Assembly (NCBI GenBank): GCA_036522155.1
Contig: DATDGI010000437.1
Span: 1 to 22,336 of the forward strand
Reading direction: 5' to 3'
From: UBA9676 sp036522155
Lineage (GTDB): Bacteria > Actinomycetota > Actinomycetes > Streptosporangiales > Streptosporangiaceae
DNA: 22,336 nucleotides
Shown here: piece by piece, positions 7,470-15,071 of the stretch
Layout: each line of letters opens with the position of its first letter
How positions within the stretch are numbered: the first letter of the stretch is position 1
Made by a program: the position numbers and the translations under genes
Notes under the pieces: generated by a model
Told to the model about the DNA's origin: nothing
The model's database searches: none
What the model saw: the letters and a program-made list of their open reading frames with translations, nothing else

Positions 7470-8248
7470 GCCGGCCCCCCCGGTCCGGCGGGCGGCGCGG
7501 CGCCACCCGGCCCGGCGGACGCGTGGTCAGCGGGCCCGGCGGGCGCGCCGAAGTAGGCGGCGATCAGGGCGGCCCGGTCCAGCGACGCGCTCTCGCCCGC
7601 CATGACGAGCCGTCCTTCCAGCAGGCAGATGGTGTGCGAGCTGGCCGCAAGCGCCCGGTCGATGTCCTGCTCGACCAGCACGATGGACACCCCGACGGCC
7701 TGGATGGCCGGCAATAGCCCGTAGAACGCGTCCACGATGGCGGGGGCCAGGCCCAGTGACACCTCGTCCAGCAGCAGCACCCGCGGGTTGGCCGCCAGCG
7801 CCCGGGCGATCGCTACGGCCTGCTGCTCGCCCCCGGACAGCAGCGCGGCCCGGTGTGAGCGGCGCGCCGCCACCATCGGGAACAGCTCGTACAGGGCATC
7901 CAGGGTCCACGGGCCAGGATCGGCGCGCCCGCGAACCCCGGCCGGGATGAGGATGTTCTCCTCGGCGGTGAGGCTGGCGAACAACCGCCTGCCCTCGGGC
8001 ACCAGCACCACGCCCGCCCGGGCCCGCTGGTAGTCCGGCGCGATGGTGATGTCCGTGCCGTCCAGGCTGATGCTGCCCCGCCAGGGCCGCAGCGCCCCGG
8101 CGATGGCCATCAGCAGCGTGGTCTTCCCCGCCCCGTTCGCGCCGACCAGGGCGAGGGTCTGGCCCGCTGCCAGGTCCAGGCTGACCCCGAACAGCGCCTG
8201 GAAGTCGGCGTACCCGGCGTCCAGATCCCGCACCGCCAGGGCGCTCAC
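7466..8248 (-). CDS. livF: Branched-chain amino acid-type ABC transporter ATP-binding protein (LivF family)
   Basis: A 260-aa ATPase. It has Walker A GANGAGKT (36-43), a Q-loop region near VVLVPEGRRLF (the LivF hallmark VPEGR), signature LLSGGEQQAVAIARAL, Walker B VLLLDEVSLGLAP and a switch His in LVEQDIDRAL-type context (Gln/Glu at the switch position, as usual in LivF). The start GTG at 8248 overlaps the livG stop in GTGA and agrees with the family N-terminus (SALAVRDLDAGYADFQALFGVSLDL). A longer frame reading upstream is only an extension into livG. A Pro/Gly/Ala-rich C-terminal tail of about 20 residues is non-conserved. Confidence 0.94.
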   Translation of the reverse strand: MSALAVRDLDAGYADFQALFGVSLDLAAGQTLALVGANGAGKTTLLMAIAGALRPWRGSISLDGTDITIAPDYQRARAGVVLVPEGRRLFASLTAEENILIPAGVRGRADPGPWTLDALYELFPMVAARRSHRAALLSGGEQQAVAIARALAANPRVLLLDEVSLGLAPAIVDAFYGLLPAIQAVGVSIVLVEQDIDRALAASSHTICLLEGRLVMAGESASLDRAALIAAYFGAPAGPADHASAGPGGAAPPAGPGGPA

Positions 8249-8967
8249 CCGACCGCCCCGCCCAGGTAGGCCCGCTGGACCTCGGGGTCGGCGAGCATCT
8301 CGCCGGGGGTCCCGTCGAACAGAAGCCGCCCGCCGGCCAGGCACACCACCCGCTCCACCACCTGGGTCAGCGCCCGCATGATGTGCTCCACCCAGACGAT
8401 CGTGGTCCCGGTGGCATGCACCGCCCGGATGGTCGCGATCAGGGCATCGGTCTCCGGCTCGGACAGGCCGCCGGCGATCTCATCGAGCAGCAGCACCGAT
8501 GGCTGCGTCGCCAGCGCCCTGGCCAGCTCGAGCCGTTTGCGCTCCAGCAGGGTCAGGTTGTGCGCGGGCACGTTCGCCTTGGCCGCCAGCCCGGTACCGG
8601 CCAGCGCCGCGTACGCGGCGGCATGCCCGGCCTGGCCCCGCAGCCGGGCCCCACGGGCCGCGGCCACCAGCGCGTTCTCGAACACGGTCATGGAGCCGAA
8701 CGGCCGCGGCACCTGGTAGGTGCGGCCTAGTCCCAGCCGCGTCCGGTGCGCCGCCGAGGCGGTGGTGACATCGTGCCCGGCCAGGCGGACGCGTCCACGG
8801 CTGGGGCGGCGCCCGCCGGCCACGATGTCGATAAGCGTCGTCTTGCCGGCCCCGTTCGGGCCGACCACGCCCAGGGCCTGGCCCTGCGGCACCGCCAGGC
8901 TGACGCCGTTCAGCACCGTCAGGGCACCGAACTGCTGGTGCAGGTCCTCGATGGCCAGCAGCGTCAC
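8245..8967 (-). CDS. livG: Branched-chain amino acid-type ABC transporter ATP-binding protein (LivG family)
   Basis: A 240-aa ATPase with Walker A GPNGAGKT (36-43), the LivG-type GLGRTYQVPRPFGSMTVFEN Q-loop segment, Walker B SVLLLDEIAGGLSEPE and switch VWVEHIMRAL. The C-motif region reads NLTLLERKRLELARAL instead of the usual LxxGQQKRLELARAL, so the Gly of the signature is replaced. The start GTG at 8967 overlaps the stop of the binding-protein gene (GTGA), and the preceding in-frame residues do not match the family. It pairs with LivF to energise the importer. Confidence 0.92.
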   Translation of the reverse strand: MTLLAIEDLHQQFGALTVLNGVSLAVPQGQALGVVGPNGAGKTTLIDIVAGGRRPSRGRVRLAGHDVTTASAAHRTRLGLGRTYQVPRPFGSMTVFENALVAAARGARLRGQAGHAAAYAALAGTGLAAKANVPAHNLTLLERKRLELARALATQPSVLLLDEIAGGLSEPETDALIATIRAVHATGTTIVWVEHIMRALTQVVERVVCLAGGRLLFDGTPGEMLADPEVQRAYLGGAVG

Positions 8968-10325
8968 AGTGGCAGGAGCTTGGCCGTGACGGGCACAGTC
9001 GGGTCGGCCGCGTTGTCCACGATGACAAGTTCGTACATGAACTTGGGATCCTTGCTCACCTGCCACTGCGCCATGTAGTCGGGGTGGGTGGCGACGTTCT
9101 TCACCGGGCCGCTGGTGAAGTCGTACTTGCCGGTGATCACCTCGCCGGAGGACTGACCGATGGCGCTGGCCACCGCCTGCTTGTCGTGCGGGTCGCCGGC
9201 CGCCTTGAGCGCGGCCGCGGCGATCTCGAACACCGCGTAGTTGAACGACATCGGCTGCTGCCACTGCTGACCGGTGGTGGCCTGGAATTCGGCCGCGTAC
9301 TCGGCGGCGGTCATGCCGGTGAGCGAGGACCTGAACGGCACGGTTGGGGTCCACCAGGCGTCGGTGGACAGGTTCTTGCCGAGCGGGCCGAGCGCGTCAA
9401 CGACGCTGGGGAACAGCAGGGCCTTGGCGATCGCGGCGATCCTTGGCTTGTACCCGATCTGGTTGCACTGCTTCCAGAACGTCAGCAAGTCCGGCGGCAG
9501 CGGGCAGCCGAACACGATCTCGCAGTTCTGCGCCTTGTACTTGTTGATGATCGTGGTGAAGTCGGTGGTTCCGTCCGGGTAGGGCCCCGGGTCGAACACC
9601 TTGAAGCCCTCCGGCGGCAGCGCCTTGGTGAACGCGCCGCGGAAGGCCTGGCCGTCCGCGTCGCTCGGCCACAGCCCGCCCACGACGTGGTTGTTCGGGA
9701 TCAGCTTCCAGCCCGGGCCCTGGGCCGCCAGTTCGTCTTCCAGGCCGATGAAGTACAGGTACGTGTACTTGAACGAGGTGGAGGTGGCCGCGGTCGAGCC
9801 GATCTTGCCGCCGCGGCCGAGGAACCAGGACTGCCACGGGACGATCGTGCCCAGGCAGGGCACGTGCGCCGCTTCGCACTGGTCCGAGACCGGGTTCACC
9901 GTCTCCGGGGCGGAGGTGGTGAGCATGATGTCGATATTGTCCTGGGTGATCAGCTGCTGGGCCACCTGCGCGGCCCGCGAGTCGCTGGACTGGCTGTCGC
10001 CGGTCACGATCTCGACCTTGTACTTCTTCCCGCCGATGGTCAGGCCCTTGCTGAACGCCTGCCGCACCTTGGTCAGCACGAACGGGTTGGCGGTGGCGAA
10101 GGCCGCGTCTGGCCCGGTCACCGGGCTGATGAAGCCCATCTTGATGGTGCCGGTGGTGGTGGACGTACCGCCCTTGAGGCCGCTGCCGCAGGCGGCCAGG
10201 CCGAGCCCCGCCGCGCCCGCCAGGCCGCCGACGAAGGCGCGGCGGCTCAGTCCGAAGGTGCCGGGGGCGCCGGAGCCGCTCGCCGGGCCCGCGCCGGACC
10301 ACGCTTGGTCATCGGTGTGACTCAC
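8964..10325 (-). CDS. ABC transporter substrate-binding lipoprotein (LivJ/HAAT type, Tat signal)
   Basis: A 453-aa periplasmic-binding-protein type I. The N-terminus has a twin-arginine motif LSRRAFVGG (R28-R29), a hydrophobic stretch and lipobox LAAC with Cys46, so export by Tat and lipid anchoring are expected. The mature part begins TIKMGFISPVTGPDAAF, typical of Peripla_BP_6. The segment GDSQSSDSRAAQVAQQLI and the chain of Ser/Thr (LTTSAPETV) correspond to the ligand-carboxylate/amine loop. At about 400 mature residues it is at the long end of the family, like binding proteins for aromatic or amide compounds. The start GTG at 10325 has AGGAGGT 7 nt upstream; the upstream in-frame ATG is not supported. 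It is the first gene of the eight-gene unit. Confidence 0.93.
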   Translation of the reverse strand: MSHTDDQAWSGAGPASGSGAPGTFGLSRRAFVGGLAGAAGLGLAACGSGLKGGTSTTTGTIKMGFISPVTGPDAAFATANPFVLTKVRQAFSKGLTIGGKKYKVEIVTGDSQSSDSRAAQVAQQLITQDNIDIMLTTSAPETVNPVSDQCEAAHVPCLGTIVPWQSWFLGRGGKIGSTAATSTSFKYTYLYFIGLEDELAAQGPGWKLIPNNHVVGGLWPSDADGQAFRGAFTKALPPEGFKVFDPGPYPDGTTDFTTIINKYKAQNCEIVFGCPLPPDLLTFWKQCNQIGYKPRIAAIAKALLFPSVVDALGPLGKNLSTDAWWTPTVPFRSSLTGMTAAEYAAEFQATTGQQWQQPMSFNYAVFEIAAAALKAAGDPHDKQAVASAIGQSSGEVITGKYDFTSGPVKNVATHPDYMAQWQVSKDPKFMYELVIVDNAADPTVPVTAKLLPL

Positions 10326-10388
10326 GTCTGTAACCTCCTGTGCGCCGGTGCGTGCTATGCAGCATCGGCGCAGACAGCCATGGGTGCG

Positions 10389-10425
10389 TTGTCGCACAGT
10401 GCCCGGCTGTTGCGCCTCAGCGCAC
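10389..10425. promoter_or_regulatory. Degenerate copy of the araC/ALDH operator motif upstream of the transporter operon
   Basis: TGTTGCG...AGCGCAC (10408-10425) resembles the right half of the 35-bp motif found before araC and the ALDH gene, with 2 extra bases. TTGTCG starts 19 bp earlier. It lies 64-100 bp upstream of the binding-protein start. The match is weak and may be chance. Confidence 0.25.
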
Positions 10426-10433
10426 GAGGGCCC

Positions 10434-11399
10434 TTACCGCCGCCCGGCCAGGTCGCCCCGGCGGCGGTACTGCCCGGGTGGCTCGCCGAAGCTGGCCTTG
10501 AAAATCCGGCTGAAGTGGGCGGCGTCCGCGAAGCCCCAGCGCCGGGCGATCGCCTGCACCCCGCGCTGGGCCAGCGCCGGGTCCTCCAGATCCCGGCGGC
10601 AGTTGTCCAGCCTGCGTTCCCGCACCCAGCGGGCCACCGACGTGCCCTCGTCATGGAAGAGCTTGTGCAGGTAGCGGACCGAGATGTGGTTCGCGGCGGC
10701 GATTGTGACCGGGTCGAGGTCGATGTCGGCCAGGTGAGCGTCGATCCAGGCATGCACGTTCAGCAGCAGTGAGCGCCGGACCGTGCCCGGATCGGTGGGC
10801 GCAGCGCCCGCCCGCTCGCCGAACAGGGTGGCCAGCAGGTCCAGCGCATTGTCGGCGAGCCGCCCGTTCACCGGCCGCCGGGAATGCTCCAGGTTGGCCA
10901 CCAGCTGCCGCAGGAACGGGGCGACCAGCGAGGCCGTGCTCTCGGCGCTGGACACCGGCGTGACCAGGACCTCGTCCACGGCCGCGGGCGGCAGCCGGAG
11001 GCGGTCGCACGGGAACATCAGGAACGACATCTCGTGCGCCTCGGGGAACACCATCGTGTACGGGCGGCGGCAGTCGTAGATGGCCAGGTCGCCCGGGCGC
11101 AGTAGGGCTTCCCGGCCCACCTGGGTGAGGCGGCAGGAGCCGCGGGTGAGCAAGCCCACCTTGTAGTAGCCCGCGTCCCGCACGGCGATCATGCGCCGGG
11201 AGCGGGAGGCCAGATGGGGATCCGCCGCCACCCGCGACACCAGCATCTCGCCGAGGTCCCAGTGGCCCACTTCGCCGCGGAACGGGGCCCGCCCGACCTG
11301 GGCACACTCCAGCGGCACGAATGTGGCCGAAATCCAGTGGCGCCACTGGGCGAACCGGTCTGCCTCCGCCACATCGTCCGTGCGCAGGAAATCAGACAT
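10434..11399 (-). CDS. AraC/XylS family transcriptional regulator (FeaR-like architecture)
   Basis: A 321-aa regulator. An N-terminal AraC-binding-like sensor domain (about 1-190) contains VGLLTRGSCRLTQVGREALLRPGDLAIYDCRRPY, the cupin-like portion seen in FeaR/OruR/XylS-type proteins that sense aromatic acids, amines or aldehydes. The C-terminal tandem HTH domain (about 215-318) ends WGFADAAHFSRIFKASFGEPPGQYRR, the second helix-turn-helix consensus. ATG at 11399 is preferred over GTG at 11405, since GAGGTG lies directly before it. The gene sits between the histidine kinase gene (upstream) and the transporter operon (downstream), all on the minus strand. A 35-bp motif in its promoter recurs before the ALDH-pobA operon, so autoregulation and control of that operon are inferred. 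Confidence 0.92.
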   Translation of the reverse strand: MSDFLRTDDVAEADRFAQWRHWISATFVPLECAQVGRAPFRGEVGHWDLGEMLVSRVAADPHLASRSRRMIAVRDAGYYKVGLLTRGSCRLTQVGREALLRPGDLAIYDCRRPYTMVFPEAHEMSFLMFPCDRLRLPPAAVDEVLVTPVSSAESTASLVAPFLRQLVANLEHSRRPVNGRLADNALDLLATLFGERAGAAPTDPGTVRRSLLLNVHAWIDAHLADIDLDPVTIAAANHISVRYLHKLFHDEGTSVARWVRERRLDNCRRDLEDPALAQRGVQAIARRWGFADAAHFSRIFKASFGEPPGQYRRRGDLAGRR

Positions 11400-11461
11400 C
11401 GCCACCTCGTTCCACGCCGCTCAGATCCGCGCGCCGCGGAGGCGCTCACCTACGCCCGCAA

Positions 11462-11496
11462 TGTTCGCTCATAGAACCCTTGTTCGTAAAGCGCAC
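11462..11496. promoter_or_regulatory. Operator-like 35-bp motif in the araC promoter (copy 1)
   Basis: TGTTCG (11462-11467) and TGTTCG (11481-11486) are a direct repeat with a 19-bp period. AGAAC (11473-11477) lies between, and AGCGCAC (11490-11496) closes the motif. The order can also be read as alternating half-sites GTTC-N7-GAAC-N4-GTTC. It matches 25 of 35 positions without gaps to the copy at 18238-18272. It lies 1 bp downstream of the putative -10, so it covers the start site and early leader. That is a typical place for repression or autoregulation. Confidence 0.65.
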
Positions 11497-11497
11497 T

Positions 11498-11503
11498 ATC
11501 ATA
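11498..11503 (-). promoter_or_regulatory. Putative -10 box of araC
   Basis: TATGAT on the minus strand, about 100 bp upstream of the start codon. No recognisable -35 at 16-18 bp, as expected for an activated promoter. The predicted start site falls inside the operator-like motif. Confidence 0.5.
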
Positions 11504-11554
11504 ACGGTCTCGCGGCGCGCCCGCCGTGGCGCTGGCCAGCCAGGCCGGCCCTGG

Positions 11555-13834
11555 TCAGACGGCGACGGCGCGATCTGGCGGCCCGAACGGGAACCGGATG
11601 CGGAAGCAGGCGCCCCGGTTGAGGCCGCTGCGGACGGTGATGGTCCCCCCATGCGCGTCCACGATCGCCTTGGTGATCGTCAGCCCAAGCCCGGTGCCCT
11701 GGATCGCCTTCCCCGCGGCGTTCGTCGCCCGGAAGAACCGCTCGAACACATGCTGCTGGTCGGCCTCGGGGATGCCGAGCCCGGTGTCGGTGACCTGCAG
11801 GCTGACGCCGCTCTCATCGGCGGCCAGCCCGACCGTGACCTGCCCGCCGGGCGGGGTCAACTTGATGGCGTTCGAGAGCAGGTTGTCCAGCAGCTGCTCC
11901 AGCCGCATCGGGTCGGCCTGCACATGCGGCACCGGGGCGGCGGCCAGCCCGAGGGTGATGCCCCGGGCGCTGGCGACCGGGATGGCGGCATTCACGCCCG
12001 CGTGGACCAGCGCGAGCAGGTCGGTGTCGGCCAGCTCCATGGTCAGTTCCCCGGCCTGGACCCGGGACAGGAAGAGCAGGTCGTCCACCAGCCGCAGCAG
12101 CCGGTCGGAATTGCGCTGGATGATCGTGGTGAACTCATGCTGCCGGCCAGTGAGCGAGCCCGCCTCGCCGTCCTGGAGCAGTTCCAGGTAACCGGCGATG
12201 GAGGTCAGCGGCGTCCGCAGCTCGTGGGACACCAGCGCGACGAACTCGTCCTTCATCCGGTCCAGCTCCCGCAGCTGCTCGTTCTGGCTGGCCAGCCGCT
12301 CCTGCTGGGCCTTCGACGCGGCGTACAGCTCGGCGTTGGCGATCGCGATCCCGGCATCGGTGCCGAGCAGCGTGGCCAGCGTCTCGTCCTCCAGGTCGAA
12401 CCCGCCCTCCTTGCCGGCCAGGAACAGCCCCGCCAGCTGGGACTCCCCGACCGGGACCGGCACCCCGAGCACCCCGCCCAGCGGTGGTTCCCCGCCGGGC
12501 AGCAGCCCGGCCAGGGGATGCGGGCCGGTACCGGGGATCCGCACGGGCCCGGGGGCCGACAGCCAGCCCAGCAGATGGGCGGTCAGCTCCGGCGGCCCGG
12601 CGGTGGGGTCACCGGCCACCCCGTCAAGACCCGAGGTGGCGAAGCTGGTGAACCGGCCGGCTCCGGCGGGCGCCAGCCCGAATGCGGCGTAGCGGGCGCC
12701 GATCAGCTCCCGGCCCGCATCGCAGACGGACTGCAGCAGCTTGTCCAGCAGCAGGCTCTTCAGCTCGCTGGTGACGTCGGCCAGCACCCGCAGCCGCGCG
12801 GCCGAGGCTTCCACCTGTGCGTGCGAGGCGGTCAGTTCGGCGAGCAGCTGCTGGTCGTCCCGCCGGATCAGCAGCACCCGGATGAACAGGGTCACCACCG
12901 CAACGAGCAGGAAGGCCAGGATCAGCAGCCGGTCCGGCGGCGCGATCACGGCCAGCATGACGATCAGGCCGAGGACGGCCGCCACCCCGGGCAGGGCATG
13001 CGGGCCCTTGACCAGCTCGACGACCGGCAGCGCCACGACCCCCGACGGCAGCAGCGCCCGGGCCAGCCCGGCGGCGCCGATCCCGAGCAGGCCCAGGCTC
13101 CACAGCACGTCGGACAGGTGGCCCTGCGGGGTACCGGTCTTCAGCGCCGCAGGTGCCCAGACCAGCGCGGCCAGCGCCATCGCGCAATAGCCAGGCACCA
13201 GCAGCCAGACGGTCGGCGAGATGCGGCCCAGGCTCAGATGGATCCCGCCCATCTGGATGGCGTTGGCCGCCGCCAGCACGTAGAGCGCGGGAAACAGTCT
13301 CAGCAGCACCGCGTGGGTGGTGCTGATGCTGGCCGGCACCAGCGCCACCGCCTGCATCACCGCCAGCAGCAGCAGCACGAACGGGACCGCGTCCAGCAGG
13401 AAGACGCCGAAGATGTAGCGGCGCGGGAGCCGCATCGCGAACTGGGCCGAACCGCACACCGCGAAGCCGAGCCAGCAGATGGCGGCCGGGGTGCTCGGTG
13501 AGCTGCCGGCCACCACGATCCGGATCAGGCAGCCGGTGATCCAGCAACTGGCGCCGGCCACGTGCAGCAGCCACGCCCACCAGACGTCGGTGCCAGGCGT
13601 GACCCGCCGGGCGGCCGCGACGCTGCCGCCCAGTGCCGCCACCCCGGCCAGCAGCCAGCCCAGGTTCACCGCCCACACCTGGGCGGAGCCGCTGGCGCCC
13701 ACGCCGATGGCATGGGCGGCGAGCGCCAGCACGCCGGCCAGCACCGAGCCGGCGGTCAGCGCCCGGATAGCGGAGGGCATATCGGCCCACCCACGCCGGA
13801 CGTACCGCCCGCACGCGCTCAACGGCGTAGCCAC
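11555..13834 (-). CDS. Membrane sensor histidine kinase with GAF domain (orphan)
   Basis: About 759 aa. Roughly ten hydrophobic helices fill the first 325 residues and form an integral-membrane sensor region. A short coiled coil (about 328-350), a GAF domain (about 350-505), a second coiled coil and a HisKA domain follow, with H537 in SHELRTPLTS. The HATPase has the N-box DNLLSNAIKLT (N655), G1 DTGLGIP (683-689) and G2 GTGLGLTI (713-718). All catalytic boxes are intact. No response regulator gene is adjacent, so the partner is elsewhere or the kinase feeds a network. The start is uncertain: GTG 13834 has GGTGAGG about 9 nt upstream, GTG 13849 has no spacing for a Shine-Dalgarno, and ATG 13780 would remove a cytoplasmic tail only. 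Confidence 0.9.
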   Translation of the reverse strand: MATPLSACGRYVRRGWADMPSAIRALTAGSVLAGVLALAAHAIGVGASGSAQVWAVNLGWLLAGVAALGGSVAAARRVTPGTDVWWAWLLHVAGASCWITGCLIRIVVAGSSPSTPAAICWLGFAVCGSAQFAMRLPRRYIFGVFLLDAVPFVLLLLAVMQAVALVPASISTTHAVLLRLFPALYVLAAANAIQMGGIHLSLGRISPTVWLLVPGYCAMALAALVWAPAALKTGTPQGHLSDVLWSLGLLGIGAAGLARALLPSGVVALPVVELVKGPHALPGVAAVLGLIVMLAVIAPPDRLLILAFLLVAVVTLFIRVLLIRRDDQQLLAELTASHAQVEASAARLRVLADVTSELKSLLLDKLLQSVCDAGRELIGARYAAFGLAPAGAGRFTSFATSGLDGVAGDPTAGPPELTAHLLGWLSAPGPVRIPGTGPHPLAGLLPGGEPPLGGVLGVPVPVGESQLAGLFLAGKEGGFDLEDETLATLLGTDAGIAIANAELYAASKAQQERLASQNEQLRELDRMKDEFVALVSHELRTPLTSIAGYLELLQDGEAGSLTGRQHEFTTIIQRNSDRLLRLVDDLLFLSRVQAGELTMELADTDLLALVHAGVNAAIPVASARGITLGLAAAPVPHVQADPMRLEQLLDNLLSNAIKLTPPGGQVTVGLAADESGVSLQVTDTGLGIPEADQQHVFERFFRATNAAGKAIQGTGLGLTITKAIVDAHGGTITVRSGLNRGACFRIRFPFGPPDRAVAV

Positions 13835-13856
13835 GGCCCAGACCCTCACCTCTAAC

Positions 13857-13872
13857 CGATTGTCATCAATCG
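13857..13872. repeat. Inverted repeat CGATTG-N4-CAATCG upstream of the kinase gene
   Basis: Perfect six-base arms in an AT-richer 80-bp gap between the amidohydrolase stop and the kinase start. It may be an operator for the kinase promoter. No clear -35/-10 pair could be fixed here. Confidence 0.35.
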
Positions 13873-13931
13873 ATCACAAAGCGCTAGATCCAGGCTAGCC
13901 GCTCACCCGGGCCGGGCGCCGATCCGGCCCG

Positions 13932-15071
13932 TCAGCCCAGCCGGTAGACGCGGCGGGCGTTGCCGCTGCCGATCATCGCGGCGACCCGGAGGGCGTCCGC
14001 CTGGCTCCAGTCGCCGGCCTCCACCCATTGCCGCAGGACGGTGGCTGTGGCCCGGCGCCACAGCCGTGCGCCCAGGTAGTGCAGCTCCGCCGGGCCCCAG
14101 GCGTCGCTGGAGAACAGCACCTTGCCGAACGGCGCCAGCTCCATCGACTCGGCGACCACCGCCGCCGCCCGGGCCCCGACGTGGTTGACCGCCAGTCCCA
14201 CGTCCAGGTAGACGTGCGGGTACGCCTGCGCCAGGTAGCCCGCCTGGCGGTGGAACGGGTAACAGTGGAGCAGCATCACCGGCACCGCCCGGTCCTGGGT
14301 CAGCTCCAGGAACCCGCGCAGCAGCAGCGGATCGCACCGCCGCAGGTCGGCGTCCGGATCGCCGAAACCGGTGTGGATCTGCACCGGCAGCCCCCGCTCG
14401 ATCCCCGTCCACAGCAGGTGGCGCAGCAGCACCGGGTCGCTGACCCGCACCTGCCCGGTGGCCTCGATCTCCCGCAGCCAGCCGCCAGCGGCCCCGGCCA
14501 GCTCGGGCGCCCCGGGCGGTGCCGGGTCCAGGTCCAGGCCAAACCGGTAACCCGCGATGCTCTTAACGCCTGCGGCCCGGCCGGCCCGTTCCCACAACGC
14601 GGCCCGGAACCGCTCGCCGAACCCGGCCGCGCTCACCCCCTCCCCGGCCACCTGCTCGGCCACCGATTCCAGCCGGACGATCTCGGTCACCGGCACGCCC
14701 GCCGCCTCGGCCATGGCGGGCAGGCCCAGCAGGCCGTCGGCGCCATAGCCGGTGTCGACCAGGAAGTGGCCGACGCCGCTGGCCCGCAGCAGCCGGCTGG
14801 TCGCCGCCGGGCCCAGTTCGGCCCGGCGGGCCAGGTAGTCCTCTGGCGGGGCGGACGGGGGCAGGTCAAGCACCGGCCCGCACCAGCGGCGGACCGCCAT
14901 CCCGAGCTGCGAGTCGAACTGGGTCGTGCCGGGCGGGGCGGCTCGCCCCGACTCGGTGATCAGCCGCTCGAACCGGTCCCGGGACAGCTCGCCGCCCAGC
15001 GCCGGATGGACGTGGTGGTCAGTCAGCGCCAGCCCGGCCAGCGCCGCCCCGATCGCCTCGCCGTCAGCCAT
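13932..15071 (-). CDS. Amidohydrolase family protein (FluG N-terminal domain type)
   Basis: A 379-aa TIM-barrel metal hydrolase. Metal ligands are visible in order: H20-V-H22 (DHHVHP), K170 (GVKSIAGYR), H233 (QIHTGFGD), H269 (LLHCYPF) and D323 (FSSDAWGP). The combination IHTGxGD, LLHxYPFHRxAGYLA and the late FSSDAxGPAELHYLGA resembles the amidohydrolase half of FluG/nodulin-type proteins, whose other half is a glutamine-synthetase-like domain. A separate gene for exactly such a domain lies two genes upstream. The likely reaction is hydrolysis of an amide (possibly a gamma-glutamyl or formyl-type adduct) or decarboxylation. The ATG overlaps the end of the permease gene by 8 nt, so the two are co-translated. 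Confidence 0.87.
   Translation of the reverse strand: MADGEAIGAALAGLALTDHHVHPALGGELSRDRFERLITESGRAAPPGTTQFDSQLGMAVRRWCGPVLDLPPSAPPEDYLARRAELGPAATSRLLRASGVGHFLVDTGYGADGLLGLPAMAEAAGVPVTEIVRLESVAEQVAGEGVSAAGFGERFRAALWERAGRAAGVKSIAGYRFGLDLDPAPPGAPELAGAAGGWLREIEATGQVRVSDPVLLRHLLWTGIERGLPVQIHTGFGDPDADLRRCDPLLLRGFLELTQDRAVPVMLLHCYPFHRQAGYLAQAYPHVYLDVGLAVNHVGARAAAVVAESMELAPFGKVLFSSDAWGPAELHYLGARLWRRATATVLRQWVEAGDWSQADALRVAAMIGSGNARRVYRLG

Noticed and set aside
11321..13501. 726-codon plus-strand frame opposite the histidine kinase
   Set aside because: Low-complexity Gln/Arg/Gly/His translation without family motifs, antisense to an intact kinase with all catalytic boxes.
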